From NCBI GenBank assembly GCA_964036315.1, contig OZ038480.1, positions 12,060,805 through 12,124,804 of the forward strand: a stretch of 64,000 nt of DNA. The letters are read 5' to 3'. The position numbers were made by a program, and so were the translations under genes. Origin of the DNA: Acanthosepion esculentum (lineage: Eukaryota; Mollusca; Cephalopoda; Sepiida; Sepiidae). How positions within the stretch are numbered: position 1 is the first letter of the stretch; each line of letters starts with the position of its first letter. Below are positions 33,772-44,440 of this stretch, piece by piece. The notes below the pieces were generated by a model, which was not told where the DNA came from, searched no databases, and was given only the letters and a program-made list of their open reading frames with translations.

Positions 33772-34370
33772 CAGTACGAGGCAAAAAAAAAAAAAAATGG
33801 ACGCACCGATAGAAATGATGATGAACAAAATATGAAACTTATTCCATTTATATTTACATTAATTAACATGCCTTATTGTTATGAGTTCGAAAAAGGCCAA
33901 GTCGCCGCTTTACATTCCAACACGATAACGATACTAATCACCCTGCCTTAAAGAATAAACATTATCTAAGGAGGGAGCACGACGAGGGCAATTTGCAACT
34001 CTTCCAGTGGCCTCGTCAGAGTCCTCACCGTAACCAGCTTTTGGCCGATAATGGACAAACGTGCCTGTAATAGGAAAGTTAACACAGAAGATGATCTTTT
34101 TCGCGAATTAAAGAAATGCTGGAAAAATCTGGCGAAGGACATTGACTCACTAAATAATTTAATCTATGGCATGCCACGAATAATTAAGGCCGTTATTAAA
34201 GCAAAAGCTTACCCAACAAAATACTAAATACATTTTTTGACTTCTATAATGTACATATGTACACCTGTATTAATACTCTGTATTAATAAACGAATTCTAT
34301 TGCTCACTTGTCTTGATAAAAATACAAGAAAAGACTTTCTATGGGTGTGTTCATTTTTTGCCTCGTAGTG
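33772..34370 (+). mobile_element. Tc1-like element, internally deleted, inside the LINE
   Basis: Ends CAGTACGAGGCAAAAAAAA and, inverted, CACTACGAGGCAAAAAATGA; TA at 33770-33771 and 34371-34372. 599 bp. Inside, FEKGQVAALHS is an N-terminal remnant and, past a deletion, KVNTEDDLFRELKKCWKNLA and IIKAVIKAKAYPTKY are the transposase C-terminus. All catalytic residues are gone. Confidence 0.9.
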
Positions 34371-34412
34371 TACGTTGTTCAAAAATTTAAATGCTAGGTC
34401 GATCGCCATCTT

Positions 34413-34637
34413 CTGTCTTCCTGTATCTTGTTATTTTGTTAGTCTTCCTCCTCCCTAACGTCTTCTTATTCTCTTCCACACCCAACAACCACTTTGCGTC
34501 TTAGTGGCATTATCGCCTTACTTGGGGTGAAATGATTAAAAAAAAGGGTTTCACGTTGTGACTGGCGGAAGCTCGGAATATGAACGGTGGTTTTAATACT
34601 GGTTAAAAATGGCAAGGAAAATATTTTTTAACGTACC
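34413..34637 (+). repeat. LINE 3' end plus shared flank
   Basis: Near-identical to 31655-31862 apart from a 17-bp difference after GAACGGTGGTT. See that entry. Confidence 0.8.
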
Positions 34638-34712
34638 TTTATTTTTTTCATCTTATTCATGGCTTATCTCTTTTGTATCGACCTAGATATGGCTGTAGAG
34701 AATGTGCATATG

Positions 34713-35537
34713 CAGGGTGTTTTAGAATGAAATGCAAGTATCTTGCATTATAAAAATGCCATAGATTAAAAATTATATTAATTACATAACTAATATACGA
34801 GAGTCCGCGAGAAGGCACGGTGGAGTAATGGATAGAGACTTGGATTAAGGAATCGGAGAGCCGAGTTCGAATTCTAGTCGAATTCATTACGTTCACTAAT
34901 ATCCTTGGGAATGGTGTGAATCCTCTTCTTTTTCCTCCAGCTATGGGTAAATAACAGGACAGACTGGGTTCTATAGCCTTTGATGGCAACTGGTCGAGGA
35001 GAAGGACAACTCTGAATTCAAACCCGGAGTGGAGCCCCGAAGGCGGATGGACGGCACTTTGTGCTACCTTCCGTCAACTCCTGCAGCCGCGTTTGTACCA
35101 AACTGTCTTGGTTTATCCTCTCCTTTGGACTCTGCTAGCAAGGCCGAGAGGGGTAACTAGACGTCTGGGCAGCCGTAGTTCTCCATATATCCTACCAAGG
35201 CTCGTAGCGCACCGCGCTACTTCATCGTCTCTCGAGACGGACGGACGGACGGACGGACGCCGACGACGACGATACGAGAGTTCAACATATTATCTAAGAT
35301 TTGAAACTTACATCCCTGTGATGGTCACCACCGCGAAGAGAATCTGCACGTATGCAATTTCTTTTGGATTCCACAACATTATGAGAGTCAACAAAAAAGA
35401 TGTCAGATACCCGTCGGAAATAGAAAAATAATGTGTTGAACTCTTGTATATCAGTTATTTAATAAATATATTTGATAGTCTATGTCATTTTTATAATCCA
35501 AGATATTTGATGCTTCCCATCATTATAGAGCACCCTG
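34713..35537 (-). mobile_element. Long-TIR DNA element, copy A, with SINE-A inside
   Basis: Left GGGTGTTTTAGAATG, AAGTATCTTGCATTATAAAA, ATACGAGAGTTCAACATATT; the right end inverted gives GGGTGCTCTATAATG, AATATCTTGGATTATAAAAA, ATATACAAGAGTTCAACA. TIRs are about 110 bp. Minus strand near 35380 reads MLWNPKEIAYV, matching the transposase start in copy B. About 348 bp without the SINE. Confidence 0.85.
34804..35271 (+). repeat. SINE-A, full length with target duplication
   Basis: 468 bp between direct repeats ATACGAGAG (34795-34803 and 35272-35280). Head GGCACGGTGGAGTAATGGAT; B box CCGAGTTCGAATTCTAGTC; CAGCTATGGGTAAATAACAG; GGCAGCCGTAGTTCTCC; 3' end of GGAC and GAC repeats. The only copy here with both boundaries fixed, so it serves as the reference for the family. 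Confidence 0.93.
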
Positions 35538-35539
35538 AA

Positions 35540-36449
35540 TATGAAGAAAGATAAGGATTTTTTATTTACTAATCCGAGACATTTTTTATTATTTAAACGT
35601 TATTTTAGTGGATACTCGTATTTGAGTAGACGTTCCGTTTATTTATCAAACGTCAAAATATTTGGGATGAATTAACAGAATAGATACAATAAAATAGAAT
35701 CTTTATTAAAAGCAATCTTAATTAAGTTTCTTATGAAGTGAATTTATTTTCTTCAAATATACATCTCATTACTTGTTGATAATCTACTATCTATCATAGG
35801 TGGTAAATATTTCTTTTCTGGTTGAATTCTGCCTTCTCAAATCAGAGAAAAATATTTATTTTGAAGATGGAGTCTTGTGCTTCCTTTCGCAGCCTTCTTT
35901 CCTGTTTAAGGGGCGGTGCTCCTTTAAAGTTCTATCTTCATCAATCTCGCCGGCCAGCAGGAAAAAAAAACAATGTATGGAAATTGATTCTTATAAGACA
36001 GCATTTGGGACGTTTTCACATTAGCTAAAGAAAAAGACGATTTAATTTTCGCGCGAAAATGTAATTTTATATGAATTAAAACACACACATATATATTTTT
36101 AGAAAAAATCTTTATGTATACAAGTACAAATTTAACGGCGAAATAAAAGTGGCGAAAATTTTTTTTGTCGTTGAAAAAGACCAGACGACATGCATTGAAC
36201 GGATGTCATCATTCGTTTGAAAAGGCACCCCTACCTATCTTGACTTAACCTCTTTTCGAAAGTAACTAATATGTTGATACAGTAGTTGTCAGCGAAAAAG
36301 AATATCCCACCGCACCTTGTTAAAATGATTGGATTTCCCCATATCCATAGAAACTAATATTATGGATGTATGTGCTTATAAAACTCAGTAAATTTCAGAA
36401 TAAGTTATTCCAAAATTCGCTTGAAAATGAAACAGAACTAGGGACTTTC
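35540..36449. other. No gene recognised
   Basis: Overlapping frames at 35800-36028 (up to 74 codons, with FRSLLSCLRGGAPLKFYL) show no family and no clear splice context. Confidence 0.5.
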
Positions 36450-36835
36450 ATTTAATTCTATAATTGAATTTGAAGTTTTTAGCTTCTGTTTTTGTTGAGT
36501 CTTGACTCAATGTTGAATCTCGCCTATTGCATGGAATAATAATGCAACACAAAATGTACTTAGAACAAGAATGTATTATAACAAGAAAGTGTACACAATA
36601 AGTACATATAGTATTTCTGTATATTTCTGGGAAGACGTTCCTGGAGAATGTGTTGACTAGTCGCAGTCGATCAGAGTCTCTAGTTGGATCTCGTGATTCC
36701 ACCCTCGTCTTCCGGTACCAACCATTATTTATATAGTTGGTAGTCACCTATGCAGATTAGGTGGATCCTACACAACAGTTTTTGAAACATGGTAATTCCT
36801 TTGTAGCGATGGAACCATATTCTTAAATTTATTTG

Positions 36836-36838
<3 letters not shown>
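36450..36838. other. No gene; TATA-like promoter segment on minus
   Basis: Minus strand has TGTTGTGTAGGATCCACC near 36775 and ACTATATAAATAATGG near 36735. Could be the start of an LTR; ends not found. Confidence 0.25.

Positions 36839-36883
<45 letters not shown>
36839..36883. repeat. (TA)n microsatellite
   Basis: TA run directly at the left TIR of copy B. Confidence 0.95.
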
Positions 36884-36888
<5 letters not shown>

Positions 36889-37419
36889 GTCACACAATGA
36901 TGGGTCACATTTTAAAAGCTAGTATCTTGTATTATAAAAATAGCATAAACTACCAATTATATTCATTACATAACTAATATACAAGAGTTGAACATATTAT
37001 CTAAGATATGAATATTACATAGTTGAGTTGCTCATCACCACGAAGAGAACATGGACGAACTCGCTCTCTTGTTTCAAACACAGTTGGCATTGTCTCCCTC
37101 ACGGAAGTTTGTAATAACTCTCAGGGTCACCTTTCGGGATGGTGTCTACTTTCCAAAATATGCTGTTAGAATTTTTTTTAGGCTGCAAAGATGGATCTTT
37201 GACTGGTGAAGTATGCTTCCACTACGTATGCAATTTCATTTGGAGTCCACAGCATTATGAGGGTCCACCGTCAGCAAAAGTAGGAAATTGCAAAATCTTA
37301 GATAAAATGTTAAACTCTTGTATACTAGTAATGTTATAAATATATTTTGTACTTTATGTCCTTTTTATACTCCAAGATACTAGCATTTAAAACGTCTTCC
37401 GTAATTATGGGGTACCCTG
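36884..37419 (-). mobile_element. Long-TIR DNA element, copy B, with transposase N-terminus
   Basis: TIRs as in copy A: CTAGTATCTTGTATTATAAA left, CTAGTATCTTGGAGTATAAA inverted right, each followed by ATACAAGAGTT. On the minus strand from about 37256, MLWTPNEIAYVVEAYFTSQR begins a transposase-like N-terminal helical domain; then frameshifts, and a piece ITNFRE near 37105. The family may be related to the mariner at 26 kb, whose N-terminus has a similar plan. Internally deleted. Confidence 0.75.
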
Positions 37420-37626
37420 TACTTATGCAAGAATTGAAATCAACATAGAAACTTAAGACGGAATTTGAATTACATAGAGAGATGTTATTCCGGAATTGTT
37501 CCTTGCAATTCGGCAGTCATCGAAGTAGTTTTCAATTGGAGGGATTGAGTCTTTTTTTTCTCTCTCACTTTCTCTTTGCGTGCATAAATGTGTATTCGTT
37601 TATGTGCGGGTATTTAGTTTTATATA
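37420..37626. other. No gene seen
   Basis: Nothing recognised. Confidence 0.5.
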
Positions 37627-37635
37627 TATACATAC

Positions 37636-37723
<88 letters not shown>

Positions 37724-38006
37724 ATATATATATATGTATGTATATATATATGTATATATATATGTAAATATAAAAGTGAACATTGAAGTAACCGCCAAAA
37801 TAGACTATCCACAATGCACCACTGACCCGTATATATAAATAGCCGAGAAAAAAACAACACTCGTGGCCTGACGATTGCGTCTAGCATGAAACAAACTGTC
37901 GCCTCTAAGTGTTGACTTTAATGTTCACTTTTGTATTTACACATGCTCTATCTCTGATATTGAGCACTATATTCCATAAATATACCACACCTTAAGAGTA
38001 TATTTC

Positions 38007-38050
<44 letters not shown>
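37627..38050 (-). repeat. (TA)n - R1 copy 2 - (TA)n
   Basis: TA-rich runs at 37627-37762 and 38010-38050 enclose R1 on minus (TGAGCACTATATTCC side at right). GTAAATATAAAAGTGAACAT at 37765 is repeated inverted near 37920, so the copy has an internal inverted pair. Confidence 0.8.
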
Positions 38051-38055
<5 letters not shown>

Positions 38056-38220
38056 GCGAGTATTTGTAGAAGTATCCCTCTGTACGCATATGCATGTATT
38101 TGTATGTGTGTGCGTGTGTATTTGCGCATCTTTGTGTGTGCGTTTGCATGTGTGCATGTTTATGTATATACGTGTGCGTTTTTAAATATTTGTGTGCATG
38201 TGTATGTGTTCGCTTGAGAA
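38051..38220. repeat. Degenerate (TG)n/(TATG)n
   Basis: Plus strand rich in TGTGTG and GTATG phrases. Confidence 0.8.
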
Positions 38221-38735
38221 GTAATTCCTCTATCTCTCAACACTCCCACTCACTCTTTCCCATCTCTACTTCCTCTTTTCTCCCAATCTCACACTCAATC
38301 CTTATCTCTCCATCTTCCTCTTCCTCTCTCCTCCCTTCTCTCTCTCACTCTCAAACCTTCTATCTCCATTTCTCTTTCCCTTCTCTCCTTTCCCCTCTCT
38401 CACTCTCAATCCTTCTCTCTCTTTTTCTTTTTCTGCTCTCTCTTTCTGCCCACTCTCTTTCATCCTCACTCCCTCTCTCTCAATCCTTCTATATTCCTCT
38501 CTCTCTTTTCCCCGTCTCTCCTTCCTTTCTTTCTCCTTCTTTTCTTCTTACCCTTTCATTCTATCCCTCTCCTCACCGTGTGCGTATTCACCATCGTCGC
38601 TTGAGATCAGCGTTCAAATCCAAGCAAAAGTCAGTACTTCGAATGCTGATTTTGAAGGCAGGAAGATACTTCTCGTAACATTTCGGACGATTCATTCTAC
38701 AACCTTCTTCAGCAGTATAATGCAAATTGGATTTT
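38221..38735 (-). repeat. Pyrimidine tract plus repeat D, copy 2
   Basis: CT-rich 38225-38575 on plus, then repeat D (38575-38735), which on minus reads CTGCTGAAGAAGGTTGTAG, CGTCCGAAATGTTACGAGAA, CCTTCAAAATCAGC. The tract lies on the same side of repeat D as at 20.48 kb. CTGAAGA and GAAA are spaced as in a hammerhead but no good stem I or III was found. On plus, GCGTTCAAATCCAAGC looks like a B box. Confidence 0.6.
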
Positions 38736-38964
38736 ACGTCACTCATAAACCAACGGCTTTCTGTTGGTGGTACAAATGAAGAAAAAAAAAAGATCTAGTC
38801 ACTGTTGTAGGTGTTGATCAATGATTGATTCATTCATTCATCTTTTTTTTTACTGCTTATCAACCCGTTATAAGTCATTTTAAACCATATTTCAAATTGT
38901 AAGAATTCTTTTTCATTTCCAGGAGATAATAATGATTTAGTGATACGTGTTTGACTAATTAACC

Positions 38965-39106
38965 CATAGCCGATTGCGTCAAGCATGAAACAGGCTGTCG
39001 CCTCTAAGTGTTGACTTCTATGTTCACTTTTATATTTACACACGCTCTATATCTGATATTGAGCACTTTATCCCATAAATATAGCACACCCTAAGACTAT
39101 ATTTCT

Positions 39107-39190
<84 letters not shown>
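38965..39190 (-). repeat. R1 copy 3 with (CA)n
   Basis: GATTGCGTCAAGCATGAAAC, TCGCCTCTAAGTGTTGACTT and GATATTGAGCACTTTATCCC, then (CA)n 39109-39179 and TA. Confidence 0.85.
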
Positions 39191-39414
39191 TATATCTACA
39201 GTACATAGTGGAAAATGCTCAATATTTGTGATAGAGCTAACATACAGGTGTATGCATTTTAGTTTGTACAAAACACCCATATAAATAATCTAAAATGCAT
39301 ACACTTGTATGTATGTGAGCGAGAGTGTCATCCCAAGAAAACACAGACGATAATTCCCCCTGCTATACAAATAATCAAACATAAATAAGCATAAATAGAT
39401 CCAGAGAGAGGGAA

Positions 39415-39494
<80 letters not shown>

Positions 39495-39495
39495 T
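39191..39495. repeat. R1-like repeat and (TA)n
   Basis: TGCTCAATATTTGTGATAGA near 39215; TA at 39418-39492. Confidence 0.75.
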
Positions 39496-40689
39496 TCTCT
39501 CTCTCTTTCTCTTTCTGTCTCTACATGCACACACACACACTCACACTTACACACACACATATATAGTGTGAACATAAATGCACTAATGCTTTCACCCCTT
39601 CATTATAGAAAGAAAAACAGGTAAAAAAATAGAATTTTGGGAACAATGGTTTAATCGAATAAACAGGCATCTCAATACTGGAGGAGGAAAATGATATGAT
39701 TTCAGGAAGAATGTAAATTAAAAGACAATTCTTTCTCTTTGAATGATGAAATATTGGCAACAATGGAATAACTGGTCGTCGATAAGATAAAATAAAAGCA
39801 AGCACAAAGAACAAAAGAATGACAGAATAAAGGAATAATGGAATAACAGAATGATAACAAGGCAAAGTATTTAAAAAATAACGTGATTTCTTTAAATTGT
39901 TGTTTAGCGCTCCTTCGTTCTTTAGACAAACACGTTTTTTTTTTATTTTATGTCTCCATTTTGAAAAAATTCAGTTTGCTTTGAATTCAAACAAGAAAAC
40001 GAGACAGAATTGAATAAATAAATAAATAAATAAATATGAATCAAGTAGAAATAAAAATAAAAATAAAAAAACTAGGAAGATATGAATTGTGAGTGAGGGG
40101 AACCGGGTGTATCGCATTTTGGATAAGAATGATGAAAAGATGATAAGAAAAAACAGTACCTGCGGCGTGAAGTGAAGCACTGTGGGAGACAAGGGAGATA
40201 ACTATCTGAAATAGTCTGCAGACAGACGCCTGTTCAGACCAGCGAGGCATTATTACAATTGGAAAAAAAAGAAAGATGGCTAACTATAGAGTTAAGAATA
40301 ATAATACTAAAAATAAAAGCCGGTGCTGTGTATAAGTAGGTGATATTTCTTGTTGCTTATCGGGGCTCTTCAAAATTCTATATAAATGATACAATTTAGA
40401 CGTTGTAATTGCTCGAAAAACGGCTATTTGATTAAGAAATATTAGGGACAATTTTAAGTAATATAAGTAAAAGAAGATGAAAGAGATAACGTAATAAGTA
40501 AGAACAAAAATATAACAAAAAAACAAACAATAGTAAATGATTGCAAAAATAAAGGTAATTTGTATTTTCTATAACAGAAAGGGTCTAGATGAAGAACGCG
40601 TGTCGAATGACAGGCCAATAGGAAAGAAAGAGAAAAATAAAAATAGAGAGATGAAAGCAAAGAAGTGTAAGAAAGATGGATATTTTTAT
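39496..40689. other. No gene recognised
   Basis: CT/CA microsatellites at 39496-39560; (AAAT)n near 40015-40035. Remaining frames are hydrophobic low complexity. Confidence 0.6.
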
Positions 40690-40870
40690 CATTTCCCCTC
40701 AAGTATGGCGGGAATGCTATTGTTACTCTATCACTATTTCCCTGGCAAATGTGCAATTGAGCTACATTTCTTAGTTTCACCAGTTCAGACCTTTACATCT
40801 TTAATCCAGCATGCCAGTTACATCATCCTCATTTCATTCGTATTCCATTAGTAAGGAGGAAGTTAATTAA
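40690..40870 (+). pseudogene. LINE RT C-terminal scrap
   Basis: Plus frame 40537-40851 ends YHYFPGKCAIELHFLVSPVQ and TFTSLIQHASY, the same C-terminal block as at 25.3 and 55.9 kb. Too short to place further. Confidence 0.6.
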
Positions 40871-41109
40871 GACAGCTTACTTCTCAATCAGATCTACTGG
40901 CCTAAGACTTCTTTTGCACTGCACTGTATCTCAATAACCGTTTTCTCCAATGAAAAACCCCAAAACATAAGGTGGTCAAAACGAGAAACATCATCAACTA
41001 TTCTGCACATTTAGTTCAAGAAGCGTAGCAAATTAACCATACTAAGAGACCAACAGAGTTCATGTAAGAATGATTCAATCATAATAATGGAAAGAATACG
41101 TGACATTGT
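40871..41109. other. No gene seen
   Basis: Possibly LINE 3' region; nothing firm. Confidence 0.4.
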
Positions 41110-41930
41110 AAACACGGGAGTGCCACTAGTATACAGGGGATTCCAAGAGGTGAAAGTAAATAAGGAGACTGAGAATAGTGGGACCTAATTGCCAATCTAG
41201 TAGCACGCTTAAATTCATCTATTCGGGCACTGGTGGAAAAATCTCGCCTGATCAGTTGTCATGAAAATATTTGTCAAAAAAGACAGAGGGAAGTCACGTG
41301 ACGTCGGTGAGAATGTGACTGAAGTGTAGATGCCTGCTCAGGGTTGAGTACATTACAGATCCTTCTTTGGATTTTGTCAAGAATTGCGAGATATACGGCA
41401 GGAACACCATATCTGATATGGCAACTGCATTCAGTGCATTTGGCAACAAAAACTGCGAATCATGAGGATTGGGGTTTTGAAATCACGGTCACAACAAGCT
41501 ATTTCAACAGGAAAACGATGAGGTTTAATTGATTAGTACGCTTAAGTCGGGGTACCAAATAGGAGAGCTTATTAGAACAATTGCTATGAAAATATTTATA
41601 GAAAAGGTAGAGGAAAGCCACGTCACGATGGTGAGAAAGTGACTGAAGTCGCGATGCCAGGTCAGGATTGATTGCATTACAGATTCTTCTTTGGATATTC
41701 TCAAGTATCTCGAGATGAATACCAGGAACACCAGACCAGATATGGCAGCAGTATTCAATGAAGGGGCGAATGGATTTGTAAATGTGCAAGATGGACTCTG
41801 GCGAGAAAAACCGTAAGGCACGACACATTGATCCAACTTTCCTTGCAATAGATGCAGCTATTGATTCGATGTAGTCACTCCAATTCAAGTCAGTTGAAAA
41901 CGTGCGACCAAGAAGCCGCTGTGCTTACAA
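41110..41930 (-). pseudogene. LINE RT C-terminus with internal duplication
   Basis: Frame 41888-41499 reads [70 protein letters not shown] and FYKYFHSNCSNKLSYLVPRL. A second, more decayed copy of the downstream part (from IQRR-like to the FYKYF block and on) lies at 41490-41120, so the 3' half is present twice in tandem. 5'-truncated; no RT palm. Confidence 0.8.
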
Positions 41931-41992
41931 TTATCGAGGATTCTTTGAATTTATTTACAGGAAGTATCTAGTGCAAAATAAGAGAGAAAAAA

Positions 41993-42141
<149 letters not shown>

Positions 42142-42282
42142 ATAAAAAGGCTTAAACACTAGTACTCCGTGGTCATAATTTATTGCATTGGAATCGTAAA
42201 TTCAAGGTCAATTTTACTGTTTTTAAACACAATTCATATCTGCTCAATGCGTATCCAAATGTAAACAAATGACGTCATACAG

Positions 42283-42397
42283 TATGAAATGGACAAAGTC
42301 CAATAATTATTTAAGACATTTTTTTATGTTTATATGTTCTTTTTATAAAAAATAAAATAAAACATTTCTTAAATAATTGTCGGACTTTGTCCTTTTC

Positions 42398-42402
<5 letters not shown>
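42283..42402. mobile_element. ~120-bp palindromic MITE-like hairpin
   Basis: Arms ATGAAATGGACAAAGTCCAA... and, inverted, ATGAAAAGGACAAAGTCCGA..., both continuing AATTATTTAAGA. Possible ends TATGAAA/TTTCATA. A single arm, AATAATTGTCGGACTTTGTCC, is also at about 3764-3784. Confidence 0.7.
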
Positions 42403-42464
<62 letters not shown>

Positions 42465-42512
42465 ACTGAAAAGTTCCAAATTAAAAAAAAATTGAATGTT
42501 TTTTTGTGAAAG

Positions 42513-42560
<48 letters not shown>
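42402..42560. repeat. Two (TA)n microsatellites
   Basis: TA at 42402-42458 and 42522-42558; the second abuts the PLE tail. Confidence 0.95.
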
Positions 42561-42562
<2 letters not shown>

Positions 42563-42598
42563 ATATTTCAGATCGACCTCGATCTTTCATCATAAATG
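42558..42598 (-). ncRNA. PLE-tail hammerhead with C3 replaced
   Basis: Minus: stem I ATTT (42597-42594) with AAAT (42561-42558); A at 42593 where C3 belongs; TGATGA 42592-42587; one unpaired A; stem II AGATCG/CGATCT (42585-42570) with AGGT loop; GAA 42569-42567; ATAT as stem III strands, with no loop, so only usable between two molecules; cleavable C 42562. Loss of C3, which pairs with G8 in the active fold, should abolish cleavage. Confidence 0.65.
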
Positions 42599-42763
42599 AC
42601 TGCTTTTAGAAGTTTGTTTACAAGAAGCGTCCGTCGCGTGACGCAAACGTCACGTGATATGGAATGCAACTGTGTTTGAATATTTCTAACTTAAATCTAA
42701 CTTTAGTAATATTTTAGATGTTGTTTAAAATTTTTTTAACTATATCTAACAAAGATTTTTTGT

Positions 42764-43063
42764 TTAACTATTGAAATATTTATAAAGATTTAAAATACCC
42801 AAGTCTTTATTTAAACCTAGTTTATATGTATTTAATTTTAAAATCCAGTATTTTTCTTTTTTTCTGCGTGTGTATGTGGAACTGAAATCAGAATCTATCA
42901 ATACATATTTACAGTTTTCTAATGAGTGTCCTGATTGATTAAAATATTCAGCTATGGGGGAATAAAGATTGTTTTTTCGTATGGTTAGTTTATGGTTGTT
43001 GAAGCGAAATCTAAAATTATTTCCAGATTCACCAATATATCCACTATTGGGACATATTGTGCA

Positions 43064-43067
<4 letters not shown>
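42764..43067 (-). pseudogene. PLE C-terminal GIY-YIG endonuclease domain
   Basis: Minus frame reads [80 protein letters not shown] and ends NLYKYFNS stop at 42764. CxxC, GYIGESG and the RFNNHK Arg/His region are as expected for the PLE GIY-YIG nuclease, which nicks target DNA before reverse transcription. The frame is intact over about 100 residues but the RT upstream is replaced by a TA microsatellite. The hammerhead tail follows about 170 bp downstream, the usual PLE order. Confidence 0.8.
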
Positions 43068-43146
<79 letters not shown>

Positions 43147-43151
43147 GCAGA

Positions 43152-43222
<71 letters not shown>
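43068..43222. repeat. (TA)n with duplicated ATTGTGCAGAATATA
   Basis: The last bases of the PLE fragment (ATTGTGCAGAATATA at 43058) reappear at 43143 inside the TA run: a local duplication by the microsatellite. Confidence 0.9.
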
Positions 43223-43223
43223 C

Positions 43224-43735
43224 ATTTTATCCCACGCAAGGCGGATATAATGACTAGAACGCAGAGGATTACAAAGGGAGTGAAACTGAAAGAGAATGAA
43301 TCGAATGGGGAAGATTGAAAAAGAACAAAAAAGAACAAGGTTCAAGAAGTCAGAACTTGGCGTTGCCTTTAAATTTATAAAAATTGTAGTTGTCAGGGAA
43401 GCAAGAAATCGGAAGGAATGAGAAGTGTGAGAAAAGAAAGAGCTACCATAAAAATAGCGGTTGCATGTAGGTATTTCAACAGTAAAAGGGTGAGACCTAC
43501 TTGCCAATCTAGTAGAACGCTTAAAGATGCCTGGTCAGGATAGATGACATTCCAGACACTTTGGATTTTCCCAAGAATCTCGAGATGAATAGCAAGAACA
43601 CCAGACTAGTTATGGCAACACTATTCAATACACGGACGAATGGTAAATTTGTTAATATGCAAGATGGATTTTGACGAGAAAAAAAATCCCTTCTAGCGGC
43701 GGCCTTAGAAAAAGGATAGGATCGAATTGACAAAG
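43224..43735 (-). pseudogene. LINE RT C-terminus and 3' UTR
   Basis: Minus: RDFFSRQNPSCILTNLPFVR and VLNSVAITSLVFLLFISRFL (43733-43521); then [20 protein letters not shown] (43507 on) and a 3' end TCCGCCTTGCGTGGGATAAA ATGAT. The 3' end runs straight into a TA microsatellite. A piece between the two blocks is missing relative to 29.3 kb. Confidence 0.7.
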
Positions 43736-43889
43736 AGCAAATGGATATAAGACGTAGTTAAGACAAGTAAAAGAGGTTTTGTTCTCTGTGAGCTACAAGG
43801 TTCGATTTTTTTTCTCGTTCTGGGTTATCGTATACAAGTTAGTAGTCGAGATAGATACGTGCAAAAAAGTCAATAAGTGAGTGAGATAG

Positions 43890-44035
43890 ACTCGTGGAAA
43901 AAATATTCCATGTTATGGTGGAATGGATGTTGACTCATAATGTGAAATCGGATTGCCAAGTTCGAATTCCAATCTGTTTCGTTACATACACTTACGGGCA
44001 AACATCCTTCGGAAAAAATATGAATCCACCTCTTC
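43890..44035 (+). repeat. SINE-A copy, partial
   Basis: TTGCCAAGTTCGAATTCCAA, GTTACATACACTTACGGGCA, ATATGAATCCACCTCTTCTC, stopping before the CAGCTATGGG block. Confidence 0.7.
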
Positions 44036-44215
44036 TCGAGCTTCATTTGGAAACCAAGGAAGAGTAGAGTGGCAAAATTTGATTAAGGTCAAGTTTTCAC
44101 TCTGTGATGATTTTCAGCGACATCTAATCTGCTAATTGTAGTTCACTGTCATTTATCAAATCCAAAGTCAGTGCAATCAGCCGTCAGAAAACTTTAGAGC
44201 ACTGACAAACTTTAT
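44035..44215. repeat. Local direct duplication, unit 1 (unit 2 at 44900-45095)
   Basis: GGTCAAGTTTTCACTCTGTG ATGATTTT...GCG and TTTATxAAATCCAAA recur at 44900-45095. Both units lie next to a SINE-A copy. Confidence 0.7.
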
Positions 44216-44440
44216 AGAGATGATGATTTTCTTTTACTATCAGCATTTTGCACCTGCCAAAATTACCAGTAACCGGTTTCAATTGTTCCTGCAATGATAT
44301 GACATTAAAGGGTTTACTGATGGCAGCACTGAATCAAAGTATATTCCAAAAAAGTCAGTTGGAAGAGATAAGATAGATGACTGCAACCTTGAAAGGATTG
44401 CTTGTCTAAGGTTCATAAGGATTGAACTGAGGTTGGAGCT
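44216..44440. other. No gene seen
   Basis: Nothing recognised. Confidence 0.5.

Larger units (their letters stand above)
32870..34552 (+). pseudogene. LINE RT C-terminus, triplicated inside and split by a Tc1
   Basis: Starts near VALKKSKSLRLLVSCLSLT / DTKWRDYIESFSRSAARLIQ (LINE thumb). Then three tandem units of 181-182 bp (CAGAATCCAT at 33054, 33236, 33417), each coding for NPSYTFINLPFVHALN-type sequence and WFGAPVIYLEIL. It continues RLQSVSHRHNVAPIYLSYKY and FHGNCSNEHPTCYL. A Tc1 (33772-34370) cuts the 3' part, which resumes at TTCAAAAATTTAAATGC and ends GGGGTGAAATGATTAAAAAA. Many frame changes; dead. In related copies the triplicated block occurs once. Confidence 0.75.

Noticed and set aside
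35800..36028. Host exon
   Set aside because: Short, two equal frames, no homology recognised, no convincing splice sites.
38575..38735. Repeat D as an ordinary tRNA SINE
   Set aside because: The B-box-like sequence is on plus but the hammerhead-like pair is on minus, so the orientation is contradictory; left unclassified.
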